Assembly: GCA_022841205.1 (NCBI GenBank)
Contig: JALHCK010000019.1
Span: forward strand, 1 to 24,710
Origin: Methanomicrobiales archaeon
GTDB taxonomy: Archaea > Halobacteriota > Methanomicrobia > Methanomicrobiales > Methanospirillaceae
Length of the DNA: 24,710 bases
Direction: 5' to 3'
Position 1 is the stretch's first letter. Every line of letters begins with the position of its first letter. Positions 6,964 through 14,012 of this stretch are shown piece by piece. The notes below the pieces were generated by a model. It was not told where the DNA came from, made no database searches, and saw only the letters and a list, made by a program, of their open reading frames with translations. A program made the position numbers and the translations under genes.

Positions 6964-7311
6964 TTACCCCGGCCCCACCTGTTCCCTCCCGACAAACAAC
7001 GGTGCCTTCCGCTGCTCCCCGGCAAGCACCCTTGCAACCGACCGGAGCGGTGTCGTGTAATGGAACGGCCCGATCGAGAAGTTCACCGCTTTACCCGAGG
7101 CCGACAGGCGTGCGGTCCCGGCCTCCCCGTCGCCCTCGAGCAGGCAGACCTGTCGCACATCGCCGTCAAGCACGGCCAGGACACCGGCAAGGGGGATACG
7201 AAACCCCCGGCTGTCCAGGTCGGACCTGATCACCAGGTCCCCACCCCTGGTATAGAGCCGCCCGGCCTTCTCAAACGGCGGTTCGGAATACCCGGCGATC
7301 GTCCAGGTCAT
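6964..7311 (-). CDS. Conserved-looking 115-aa protein coupled to the primase gene
   Basis: The protein starts MTWTIAGYSEPPFEKAGRLY and looks like a compact, strand-rich fold: alternating segments such as GGDLVIRSDL, GFRIPLAGVLAVLDG, ARLSASGKAVNFSIG and FHYTTPLRSVARVL, then a charged tail. Its ATG overlaps the stop codon of the primase-helicase gene by ATGA (7308-7311), so it is very likely translated by coupling and made in step with that enzyme. Function is not known; I would guess an accessory factor of the same replication module. Base composition and codon use match the primase gene. Confidence 0.65.
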   Translation of the reverse strand: MTWTIAGYSEPPFEKAGRLYTRGGDLVIRSDLDSRGFRIPLAGVLAVLDGDVRQVCLLEGDGEAGTARLSASGKAVNFSIGPFHYTTPLRSVARVLAGEQRKAPLFVGREQVGPG

Positions 7312-10300
7312 CCGGCCACCTTCCCGTGCTCCTGCTGTGAGGCGATCCGCTGGTAGCAGGCCTCGCAGAGTTTTATCCCGCTGGACCGGTCGATATAGAC
7401 AGCATCATCGAGCCTGCAGACGGTGCACCGGCAGAATACGCTGGAAAGCCGCTCCATCCGGGCCGGGTCAACGGTCCCGGGCAGGACGGTGGCCGACTGC
7501 TGGACCCTTTTCCGGGCGCTGGCATAGCACTCCTTGCAGACCTGGTATGGCTGCCACTGGTCCTTCGGACGGCTCTTTCGCCCGGGCGTCAGTTTCTCGA
7601 CATAGTGGGTCCACGGGCTGCCACACAACCGGCAGTAGGTGCGGTCCGGGACATCGAGCGGCTTGTAGTCTTCCGGCCTGATACGGGTTCCAGTGGATGG
7701 AGGAGCGACCGGCCCGGCTTTCCCGCAGCATTGCTGCATTCCTTCAGCAGGGCGGTCATTTTCCAGGGGATGAAACGGAAGGCTGTTCCCGGCTGGGTTG
7801 TGAAACGAAGGATTCTCCCCGGACTTCCCGATCGTGTCACCCGGGACATCGAGCGGCTTGTAGTCCTCCGGCCTGATACGTGTTCCAGTGGATGGAGGAG
7901 CGACCGGCCCGGGTTTCATGCAGCATTGCTGCATTCCTTCAGCAGGGCGGTCATTTTCCAGGGGATTAAACGGAAGGCTGTTCCCGGCTGGGTTGTGAAA
8001 CGAAGGATTCTCCCCGGACTTCCCGATCGTGTCCCCCGGGACATCGAGCGGCTTGTAGTCCTCCGGGCCGATACATGTTCCAGTGGATGGAGGAGCGACC
8101 GGCCCGGCTTTCCCGCAGCATTGCTGCATTCCTTCAGCAGGGCGGTCATTTTCCAGGGGATTAAACGGAGGGTTATTTCCGGCTGGATTGTGAAACGAAA
8201 GCTTTTCCCCGGACTTCCCGATCGTGTCCCCTGGAATTTCAGCATTTTCCGGTTCACACAGGCAGCGTGTGCCGGGACGACCTGCCGGATCATCGTTCTG
8301 TGTATCCCGGGATTTGCTGGGGGATTGGTCTGACCTTAGATAAATATCTTTATTATAAGTATTATTTTCCGGATCGGAGCCCGCAGGCTGGTTTTCGAAT
8401 TGTGCAGCAGGTTCCAGGGGATTGCTGGGGGACTGCTGGAATTCCAGGGGATTGTCCGGGTCATCATCAAGCCATATCCCGCCACCCTGGGACCATGACC
8501 TGAAGAGATCCTGGTCGAAGGTATAGGCATTGGTCCGCCTCCGCATCGATGGCCACCCCGCTTCGCCATCGGAAACTACGGTCCGGTCGCAAAACGAGAT
8601 GGCCGGGCACTTCTCAAGAAGGCCGGAATAGATGCACCCCCGGCTCTCGTACCCGTGGATGAGACGGTGCAGGGAACTGCTGCTCCACCCGGTCAGCTTC
8701 TGGAGCTGGGGGATGGTGAACTCTTCCTGGTTGTTCCTGGATATGATATCGATCAGCTCCGACTCTTTACGGGTGAGCTTCGTCTCCTGTCCCCCGGCAA
8801 TGCCGTTCAGGAGCCTGTAGAGCCGGACCGCTTCCCGGAAGTCTTCGACCGTGGCCGTGAGGCAGGGGGTCTTTCCACAGGTGGCCTGTTCCCGCTGCAT
8901 GAACCGAAGCACGGTATTTGCCTTGATCAGGTCAAGGAGCATCTCGGGGTTTCTCCGGTTCGAATGGGCCACAAACCGGATCCTCGTGGCAAAAGGGATG
9001 ATGACATGGTACATCTGCCTGCCGATGATCTCCCAGATAGCCTGGCAGGCCAGGACTCCGGGCCGCTCCCCCTCGTGGCCGCCCGGGGGAGTCTGGTCCC
9101 GCTCGAGGACCCGGGCCAGCACGCGGTCGTCCTGCCCGGCAGATTCATCGATCCAGCAGGTGAGCATCCGGTTGAAGACCTGGTCGTCCCCTGCTCCTTC
9201 AACTTTTGCCACCCACCAGATGCACCGTTCGGGGATGGTGCAGACCTGCCCTCTCCGGTCCTTGCTGACCGTCCGGTACAGGAACGGTTCGCGAAAGGAG
9301 GTGGTGACCCCTTTCAGGATCTCGGCCATGTCGTCCGAGAGCATGGTGTCGTCGAGCACGATCGCCGAGCCGGGTTGCAGGTCTTCCACGTAAAAGAGGG
9401 CCTTGTTGCTCATCCTCCCGGCCAGCCGGTACCGTTCCGGGACCTGCTGGAGGAGCGTGGTGAAGGCGTGGCTCTTTCCTTTTCCGCTCTCCCCGGTAAC
9501 GGAGACGTGGAGCCCGTTTGTGTTTGCGACCGACCGCGAGGCAAGGGAGAGGATGAGGCATTCGGCCGGGACTTCATCGCCAACATGGTCGAGGGCAAAG
9601 GTGCGAAGCATGAACTGTTTTGGGTCGCCGTGCTGCAATACTTCGAGGGCAGCGGTTCTGGAGGGGATCTCGTCAGGGGCGAGGGTAAGGGAGACCGGGG
9701 GCCCCCCGGTCCCGGCTGGTCCCTGCAGGTGTCCTTCACGGCGGGTGTGTCCTGGTCCGTCCGGTCGTCCTCTCTCCTGTCCCTCGTACTTCTCCCTGAG
9801 TTCCGTCCACCGTTGCGACCCGCCTCCGCAGGAGGTGTGCTGGCAGCCGGCGTGGATGGCGCCGTTTCCAAACTGGATGGCAAACGCTCCGTCGCGATGG
9901 GCTCCGGAGAACGGGCACTGTTCCAGGACATACAGTGTGCCGCCCTGCCAGGGTTTCTTCCGGGAAACCCCGATCCCGTGGTCGTGGAGCCATGCGCCAA
10001 GCTCGGTGCGGCTGCCGGTCCGGGTAGCTGGGCCGGGCGGTGCGGACGGAAGTGTCGAGGCGAGCTCTTCGAGAAGGCCGATGCTCACGGTCTCGAGCGT
10101 GGCCGGGACCGAGAGGACTTTTGACCTCCGGTGGGGCCGGTCAGCGGTGTTGTCCCCCTTCCGGCTCATGGTGCCGTAGAGCTTCCAGATCCGGGCGGCG
10201 TTGTGGTTCGCCGTGTCAATCGCCGTTGTGCCGTCATCGGAGAGGGCGGCAAGCACCACGAGGCACTGCCTGACGAGGTCCCGTGAATGGTCATCGTTTG

Positions 10301-10766
10301 GGAGGTCGATTCGGTAGAGGAGGTGGGCGCCGTTCCCCGAGTCGGCGATGACCGGGGCCGGCCATCCCCGGGATTGCAGCAGGCCGGCCACCCGGGCAGC
10401 GGTATCGATTGCTGCCTGGTGTTCCCGGTCGGTTGACGAGACTCCGGAGGGCCGGGCCGGGTCGATGTCGATTGGAAACCAGCGACGGCGAAGGATGTCG
10501 GAATCAGCGGTGGTGGCATCTTTTTTGCCAAGCCGGGTCTTGATCCGGTTCGCCCGCCGGGAGAACAGTGCCGGGTTCACTTCGTTCAGGGTGACGTAGA
10601 TCCCCTGGATACCAGGGAGGCCGTCCAGTGTGTCTACAGCGGTGGCGAGCATCCCGGGGCAGTTGTAGTACCCGCTCCCGGTGCCGTCCTCGGCGATCAC
10701 CCGGACCTCGGCAACCGAGCCGGGAGGGCAGAGGAGGCCTGCAGCTTCAAGGGTCTCGCGGCTCAT
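7308..10766 (-). CDS. Primase-helicase fusion (archaeo-eukaryotic primase plus P-loop ATPase)
   Basis: This 1152-aa replication protein probably starts and unwinds DNA for a virus- or plasmid-type element. Residues about 15-225 resemble the archaeo-eukaryotic primase (AEP/PrimPol) fold: FPIDIDPARPSG with the metal-binding Asp100-x-Asp102, SGNGAHLLYRID near 143, and DTANHNAARIWKLYGT near 184. Residues 284-313 hold Cys and His (CPFSGAH, CQHTSC) of a zinc-ribbon-like link. A P-loop ATPase follows, with GESGKGKS at 425-432 (Walker A) and IVLDD at 469-473 (Walker B). A winged helix lies at about 664-715. After a disordered region, three 65-residue repeats (about 845-1039) lead to a tail with four CxxC pairs (CRLC, CKEC, CTVC, CEAC). 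The ATG overlaps the preceding stop by four bases. Length and the repeat block are larger than I expect for the family. Confidence 0.85.
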   Translation of the reverse strand: MSRETLEAAGLLCPPGSVAEVRVIAEDGTGSGYYNCPGMLATAVDTLDGLPGIQGIYVTLNEVNPALFSRRANRIKTRLGKKDATTADSDILRRRWFPIDIDPARPSGVSSTDREHQAAIDTAARVAGLLQSRGWPAPVIADSGNGAHLLYRIDLPNDDHSRDLVRQCLVVLAALSDDGTTAIDTANHNAARIWKLYGTMSRKGDNTADRPHRRSKVLSVPATLETVSIGLLEELASTLPSAPPGPATRTGSRTELGAWLHDHGIGVSRKKPWQGGTLYVLEQCPFSGAHRDGAFAIQFGNGAIHAGCQHTSCGGGSQRWTELREKYEGQERGRPDGPGHTRREGHLQGPAGTGGPPVSLTLAPDEIPSRTAALEVLQHGDPKQFMLRTFALDHVGDEVPAECLILSLASRSVANTNGLHVSVTGESGKGKSHAFTTLLQQVPERYRLAGRMSNKALFYVEDLQPGSAIVLDDTMLSDDMAEILKGVTTSFREPFLYRTVSKDRRGQVCTIPERCIWWVAKVEGAGDDQVFNRMLTCWIDESAGQDDRVLARVLERDQTPPGGHEGERPGVLACQAIWEIIGRQMYHVIIPFATRIRFVAHSNRRNPEMLLDLIKANTVLRFMQREQATCGKTPCLTATVEDFREAVRLYRLLNGIAGGQETKLTRKESELIDIISRNNQEEFTIPQLQKLTGWSSSSLHRLIHGYESRGCIYSGLLEKCPAISFCDRTVVSDGEAGWPSMRRRTNAYTFDQDLFRSWSQGGGIWLDDDPDNPLEFQQSPSNPLEPAAQFENQPAGSDPENNTYNKDIYLRSDQSPSKSRDTQNDDPAGRPGTRCLCEPENAEIPGDTIGKSGEKLSFHNPAGNNPPFNPLENDRPAEGMQQCCGKAGPVAPPSTGTCIGPEDYKPLDVPGDTIGKSGENPSFHNPAGNSLPFNPLENDRPAEGMQQCCMKPGPVAPPSTGTRIRPEDYKPLDVPGDTIGKSGENPSFHNPAGNSLPFHPLENDRPAEGMQQCCGKAGPVAPPSTGTRIRPEDYKPLDVPDRTYCRLCGSPWTHYVEKLTPGRKSRPKDQWQPYQVCKECYASARKRVQQSATVLPGTVDPARMERLSSVFCRCTVCRLDDAVYIDRSSGIKLCEACYQRIASQQEHGKVAG
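7646..8230. repeat. Three in-frame 195-bp tandem repeats inside the primase-helicase gene
   Basis: The landmark GGACTTCCCGATCGTGTC occurs at 7821, 8016 and 8211, exactly 195 bp apart. The units are nearly identical, so each adds 65 residues without shifting the frame. The encoded unit begins PGDTIGKSGE, contains SFHNPAGN, PLENDRPAEGMQQCC and ends EDYKPLDV. High identity at the DNA level indicates recent duplication. Confidence 0.9.
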
Positions 10767-11185
10767 GGATTGTCGCCTCCCGGTATCTCCCGTCCGGTGG
10801 ATATCCTCCTGATGGGCATGATCTCCGGTGGGGGTTCGGCCATCGTGGCCGGCGACGGGTCCCAGTGCTGGTCGCAGGCCTCCCGGCCATGCCGTGCTCC
10901 GGGGTGTTCCGAAGAACAGGTCTCATGGCTCATCTGTGCTCCGCGGTGTTCCGCCCCGGGGGTTTCCCGGCCCGGCCACGCTCCGGTGCCAGGTGCCAGG
11001 TTCTCCGGAAAGGGGGCTTTCCGGCCATCGATGAGCCTGCAGTACCAGGAGGTATCGTCCCCGGGCCGGTGGCGGGAAGCAGCGGCACAGTTCCTGCCCT
11101 GGCAGAGGATCATGCCCCTGGCGTCCGACATGATGGGACAGATCTTTCGCACCGACATGCGGCCGTCTTCCTTTTCAGTCCACAT
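10763..11185 (-). CDS. Cys-rich small protein (140 aa), probable zinc or Fe-S binding
   Basis: The N-terminal part holds four cysteines at residues 16, 28, 33 and 49, with the pattern CPIMSDARGMILCQGRNC and then WYC. This C-P-x-M-S...C-x4-C arrangement is seen in small phage- and plasmid-encoded proteins of unknown function and should bind metal. The remainder is rich in Pro, Gly, Glu and Arg and is probably disordered. The ATG at 11185 was chosen because it overlaps the preceding gene's end by 11 bases; a longer frame exists upstream but lies over that gene. The stop overlaps the primase ATG by four bases, so the chain of overlapping genes implies one transcript and coupled translation. Confidence 0.6.
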   Translation of the reverse strand: MWTEKEDGRMSVRKICPIMSDARGMILCQGRNCAAASRHRPGDDTSWYCRLIDGRKAPFPENLAPGTGAWPGRETPGAEHRGAQMSHETCSSEHPGARHGREACDQHWDPSPATMAEPPPEIMPIRRISTGREIPGGDNP

Positions 11186-11558
11186 GGCTCTCAACCTCCG
11201 TGATCCCGCCGGGGTGAACTTCGAAGATGTGCCAGTCTCCTGCCCATACGTGGACCCACAGCTCCGCCGACAGCATGTCGTGCCGGGATATCTTCTGCAG
11301 GGCCCGGACATCGCCGGCCCAGAGGCTGAACACGTCGGCAGGCCCGGTGATCTTCTGCCGGGTCCGTCTCACCTGCACGAAGAGCAGGCGGGGGATTTTG
11401 TCACGCCAGGCCACGAGGTGCACCGCCGGGGTGTAACGCATGGTCCGAAGGACGTCGTATCCATTCCTGCGAAGGATGTGGCAGGCCAGGACTTCCACGG
11501 CGCGGCCCCGCTGGCGGTAGGGGGAAGGGGTCGTCCTGGGGCGCTCATGGGTCCTCAT
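11175..11558 (-). CDS. PD-(D/E)XK nuclease-like protein with altered active site (127 aa)
   Basis: After a basic start, residues 14-70 follow the layout of archaeal Holliday-junction resolvase-like nucleases: YRQRGRAVEVLACHILRRNGYDVLR (Gly18 and Glu22 in the first helix), then PAVHLVAW and LLFVQVRRTRQ. In active members the second segment carries Asp (VDLIA) and the third E/Q-x-K. Here they are His47 and Gln62-Val-Arg64, so metal-dependent cleavage is doubtful and a DNA-binding or structural role is possible. The C-terminal half has LWVHVWAGDWHIFEV, matching the last strands of the fold. The ATG at 11558 overlaps the upstream zinc-protein gene by 14 bases. Homology is inferred from the motif pattern only. 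Confidence 0.55.
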   Translation of the reverse strand: MRTHERPRTTPSPYRQRGRAVEVLACHILRRNGYDVLRTMRYTPAVHLVAWRDKIPRLLFVQVRRTRQKITGPADVFSLWAGDVRALQKISRHDMLSAELWVHVWAGDWHIFEVHPGGITEVESHVD

Positions 11559-11706
11559 CGGGCACCGTCTCCTCGCGGTCCGGGTTGGCCGTGCACTTTG
11601 GGTCCGGGCAGGTGCCACCGCCGGGAAGGGTGCAGTAAAGCTCGGTCCACTTCCCGTTTTTCCGGGTGGAAAAGTGCGGACACCGTTTTGCTTTCTTTCC
11701 GGCCAT
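11545..11706 (-). CDS. Zinc-ribbon-like mini-protein (53 aa)
   Basis: The peptide begins MAGKKAKRCPHFSTRKNGKW and contains four cysteines at residues 9, 25, 33 and 38 (RCPHF, YC, TCPDPKC), spaced as in a small zinc ribbon, followed by an acidic tail. The ATG at 11706 has a purine-rich GGGGGATGG just upstream. A longer frame extends to 12105, but that extension is low-complexity and has no ribosome-binding site. The gene is the first well-supported member of the leftward replication-type operon. A role in DNA or RNA binding is a guess from the fold. Confidence 0.5.
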   Translation of the reverse strand: MAGKKAKRCPHFSTRKNGKWTELYCTLPGGGTCPDPKCTANPDREETVPDEDP

Positions 11707-11821
11707 CAGGCCATCCCCCCTGTCTTGCGAGTGAGAAGGTTTTTTGCCTCCAAAAAAGAGGAGCTTATGGGTTCCCTCTCTGTTCGGGCTGTGGTTGGCG
11801 TGAACTTGGCGGGGGAGCCCG

Positions 11822-12193
11822 TTATTCTGCACATGCTGTTGCCTCCCTGCTCGTGATGGATGGGTATTTTCCTCCGGCGGACTGGTCTCGGTCTCTGTCC
11901 TGGGACGTGTTCCCGGGACGCTCATTGCCGGGCATTTGTGCTGGGTGGACCGGGTCGCCGGGAGACGGGTTTCTGGTGATCCCTGCTCCCCTGTGCATTT
12001 GTCCCGGGTGGTTCCGGTCTCCATGGAGCGGTCTTCCGGAGTGCTGGTGGATGAGTCCTGGCCCTTTGCATGTCGGTGCTGGCCGGGCTCGCCCGCCGGA
12101 AACATGGTCCCGGCACAACTGTTCTTTCAGAAACGGTTCACGATGCGGGGTTTTTGCCCCACAATTCCTGTTGTTCAAAACTTTTTCTTTCAT
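11822..12193 (-). CDS. Possible disordered protein at the head of the replication operon
   Basis: The minus strand is open from 12253 to 11822. The first ATG is at 12193 and reads MKEKVLNNRNCGAKTP, after which the chain becomes rich in Pro, Gly, His, Arg and Asp. There is only a weak GGGA upstream of the ATG, and another overlapping frame is open through much of the same DNA, so coding is uncertain. An imperfect repeat in the DNA (GCATTTGT...GGGTGG...GGTC near 11933 and 11995) may have kept several frames open. If it is not a gene, this stretch is a long leader of the operon. Confidence 0.25.
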   Translation of the reverse strand: MKEKVLNNRNCGAKTPHREPFLKEQLCRDHVSGGRARPAPTCKGPGLIHQHSGRPLHGDRNHPGQMHRGAGITRNPSPGDPVHPAQMPGNERPGNTSQDRDRDQSAGGKYPSITSREATACAE

Positions 12194-12205
12194 GTCTGCT
12201 TTCCC

Positions 12206-12251
12206 GTATGTGACCGGGAAGAGGGAAGAAAGGGTATTTCTGGTCACATAC
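12206..12251. promoter_or_regulatory. Perfect 10-bp inverted repeat before the replication operon
   Basis: GTATGTGACC at 12206-12215 and GGTCACATAC at 12242-12251 are exact inverted copies with a purine-rich 26-bp spacer. They lie just downstream of the A/T-rich promoter candidate at 12276-12288, where an operator or leader hairpin would be expected. Confidence 0.4.
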
Positions 12252-12275
12252 AAAGGAAAAAAGACTGATTCTGCC

Positions 12276-12288
12276 TTTTAAAATTTTT
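12276..12288 (-). promoter_or_regulatory. Candidate promoter of the leftward replication operon
   Basis: The minus strand reads AAAAATTTTAAAA in otherwise GC-rich DNA, preceded by CCGCCAATC. It fits an archaeal TATA box, with transcription expected to begin around 12255. Confidence 0.35.
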
Positions 12289-12354
12289 GATTGGCGGGGT
12301 TATATCATTCACTGGATGTGTTGCCAGGGAGGTTGTGGGAGTCCTGGGAGGAAA

Positions 12355-12364
12355 CTTATAAAAA
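12355..12364 (+). promoter_or_regulatory. Rightward TATA box pointing into the CRISPR array's trailer end
   Basis: GGAAACTTATAAAAAGCC is a near-consensus archaeal TATA box on the plus strand. No plus-strand gene follows; transcription from about 12385 would run across 12400-12532 and into the array antisense to its normal direction. The flanking 12289-12532 contains no supported gene. Confidence 0.4.
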
Positions 12365-12699
12365 GCCGGCGAGCGGGGCTGGAATCGGGGACGGAGAATT
12401 TTAAGGATGTTTTTATGCATCGCTGACAGGAATATTCACCGATGCGATTAACACGGTTGCAGAGAGCGCAGGAAAGGGGGGGTGAGAATTTCCATGGTGG
12501 AGGCGGGGGAGTGCTCGCACGGCGCTGTTGGGATTTCAAATCCACGCACCCGCACGGGGTGGGACTGCGTGGTCCTGGCGGGCCTTTCCGGGTCCGCAGA
12601 TTTCAATCCACGCACCCGCACGGGGTGCGACAGGACAGACGTGAGGGCCGTGCGGGAGGAGGTGGATATTTCAATCCACGCACCCGCACGGGGTGCGAC

Positions 12700-12733
12700 C
12701 CGGCCAGATCAGGGCCGCTGCGGTCACCGAGGG
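12700..12733 (-). repeat. Duplicated spacer A (identical to 15555-15588)
   Basis: The 34 bases starting CCGGCCAGATCAGGGCC are identical at both places, 2855 bp apart. Confidence 0.95.
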
Positions 12734-12765
12734 ATTTCAATCCACGCACCCGCACGGGGTGCGAC

Positions 12766-12780
12766 CGCACGGGGTGCGAC
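12766..12780. repeat. Partial CRISPR repeat (15 bp)
   Basis: CGCACGGGGTGCGAC, the last 15 bases of the plus-strand repeat, directly follows a full repeat and precedes spacer B. Confidence 0.95.
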
Positions 12781-12814
12781 ATACCGTGCCTTCGGAGAGG
12801 GTTTTGTTAAGGGT
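12781..12814 (-). repeat. Duplicated spacer B (identical to 15807-15840)
   Basis: The 34 bases starting ATACCGTGCCTTCGGAG are identical at both places, 3026 bp apart. Confidence 0.95.
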
Positions 12815-13977
12815 ATTTCAATCCACGCACCCGCACGGGGTGCGACCTAATAGCCCTTACTGCGGTCCTGTCGGCGTGGTCGGTATTTCAATCCACGCAC
12901 CCGCACGGGGTGCGACGCTAAAGCAACGTGGCACCTGTTTGATTACTTGCATTTCAATCCACGCACCCGCACGGGGTGCGACAATTTTGGCAACGTGATG
13001 GAATTTCATTTACACCATTTCAATCCACGCACCCGCACGGGGTGCGACATTCATCTGAACGGTGAAGGTTAATCTATCTGATATTTCAATCCACGCACCC
13101 GCACGGGGTGCGACTACACTTAAATATGGTGTATTACGGGGGGAGCAAGAATTTCAATCCACGCACCCGCACGGGGTGCGACGATCGGGCATGGGAGGCG
13201 ACCCCACGGGTGATCTCATTTCAATCCACGCACCCGCACGGGGTGCGACGATCGACCCGGTCAAGGTCCAGGAACATCTTGGTATTTCAATCCACGCACC
13301 CGCACGGGGTGCGACGTGTCCGGCATTTGAGATGCTCTCATACGTCTGATTTCAATCCACGCACCCGCACGGGGTGCGACTGTTGACGGCGACAAATTGG
13401 GGGCTTGGAAGTACATTTCAATCCACGCACCCGCACGGGGTGCGACGTAAATGGTCTGAAACTGCATCTCTTGCCCTGGAATTTCAATCCACGCACCCGC
13501 ACGGGGTGCGACGGAAGCACTTGCCACCCTGGAGGGACAGCTCCAGATTTCAATCCACGCACCCGCACGGGGTGCGACGGAGAGTGGGGGGTGCCAGGTC
13601 ACACCTTCCTCCCATTTCAATCCACGCACCCGCACGGGGTGCGACCGGGTAACTAGGATTCGTATATCCTGTTCTTCACAATTTCAATCCACGCACCCGC
13701 ACGGGGTGCGACGTGGTATCGTCGTTTAGTTTATCCAGGATCGCCTGATTTCAATCCACGCACCCGCACGGGGTGCGACCGTGATCTTCTCACTGCATGG
13801 GGTGTGCCATTTGATTTCAATCCACGCACCCGCACGGGGTGCGACAGCCAGATGTCCTCGTTCCACCGATATATCTGAAATTTCAATCCACGCACCCGCA
13901 CGGGGTGCGACGGAGAACTTCTCCGATTGATTTTATTGATTGTTTATTTCAATCCACGCACCCGCACGGGGTGCGAC

Positions 13978-14012
13978 ACATATGAGACATCGCCGTCTGT
14001 CGGAATTGATTC
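13978..14012 (-). repeat. Duplicated spacer C (identical to 16472-16506)
   Basis: The 35 bases starting ACATATGAGACATCGCC are identical at both places, 2494 bp apart. Confidence 0.95.

Noticed and set aside
8655..10124. A 489-codon plus-strand frame opposite the primase-helicase gene.
   Set aside because: It is a mirror frame kept open by GC-rich third positions; the minus strand has catalytic motifs and coupled overlaps, while this frame has no recognisable domain.
11707..12105. N-terminal extension of the zinc-ribbon mini-protein to 186 aa.
   Set aside because: The extension is low-complexity with no ribosome-binding site; the Cys-containing domain starts right after the ATG at 11706.
10770..12281. 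A 503-codon plus-strand frame opposite the small genes of the replication operon.
   Set aside because: The minus-strand genes show Cys patterns, chained overlaps and ribosome-binding sites; the plus frame is low-complexity and has none of these.
12365..12440. Possible tRNA or structured RNA after the rightward TATA box.
   Set aside because: I looked for a cloverleaf and a T-arm sequence and found none.
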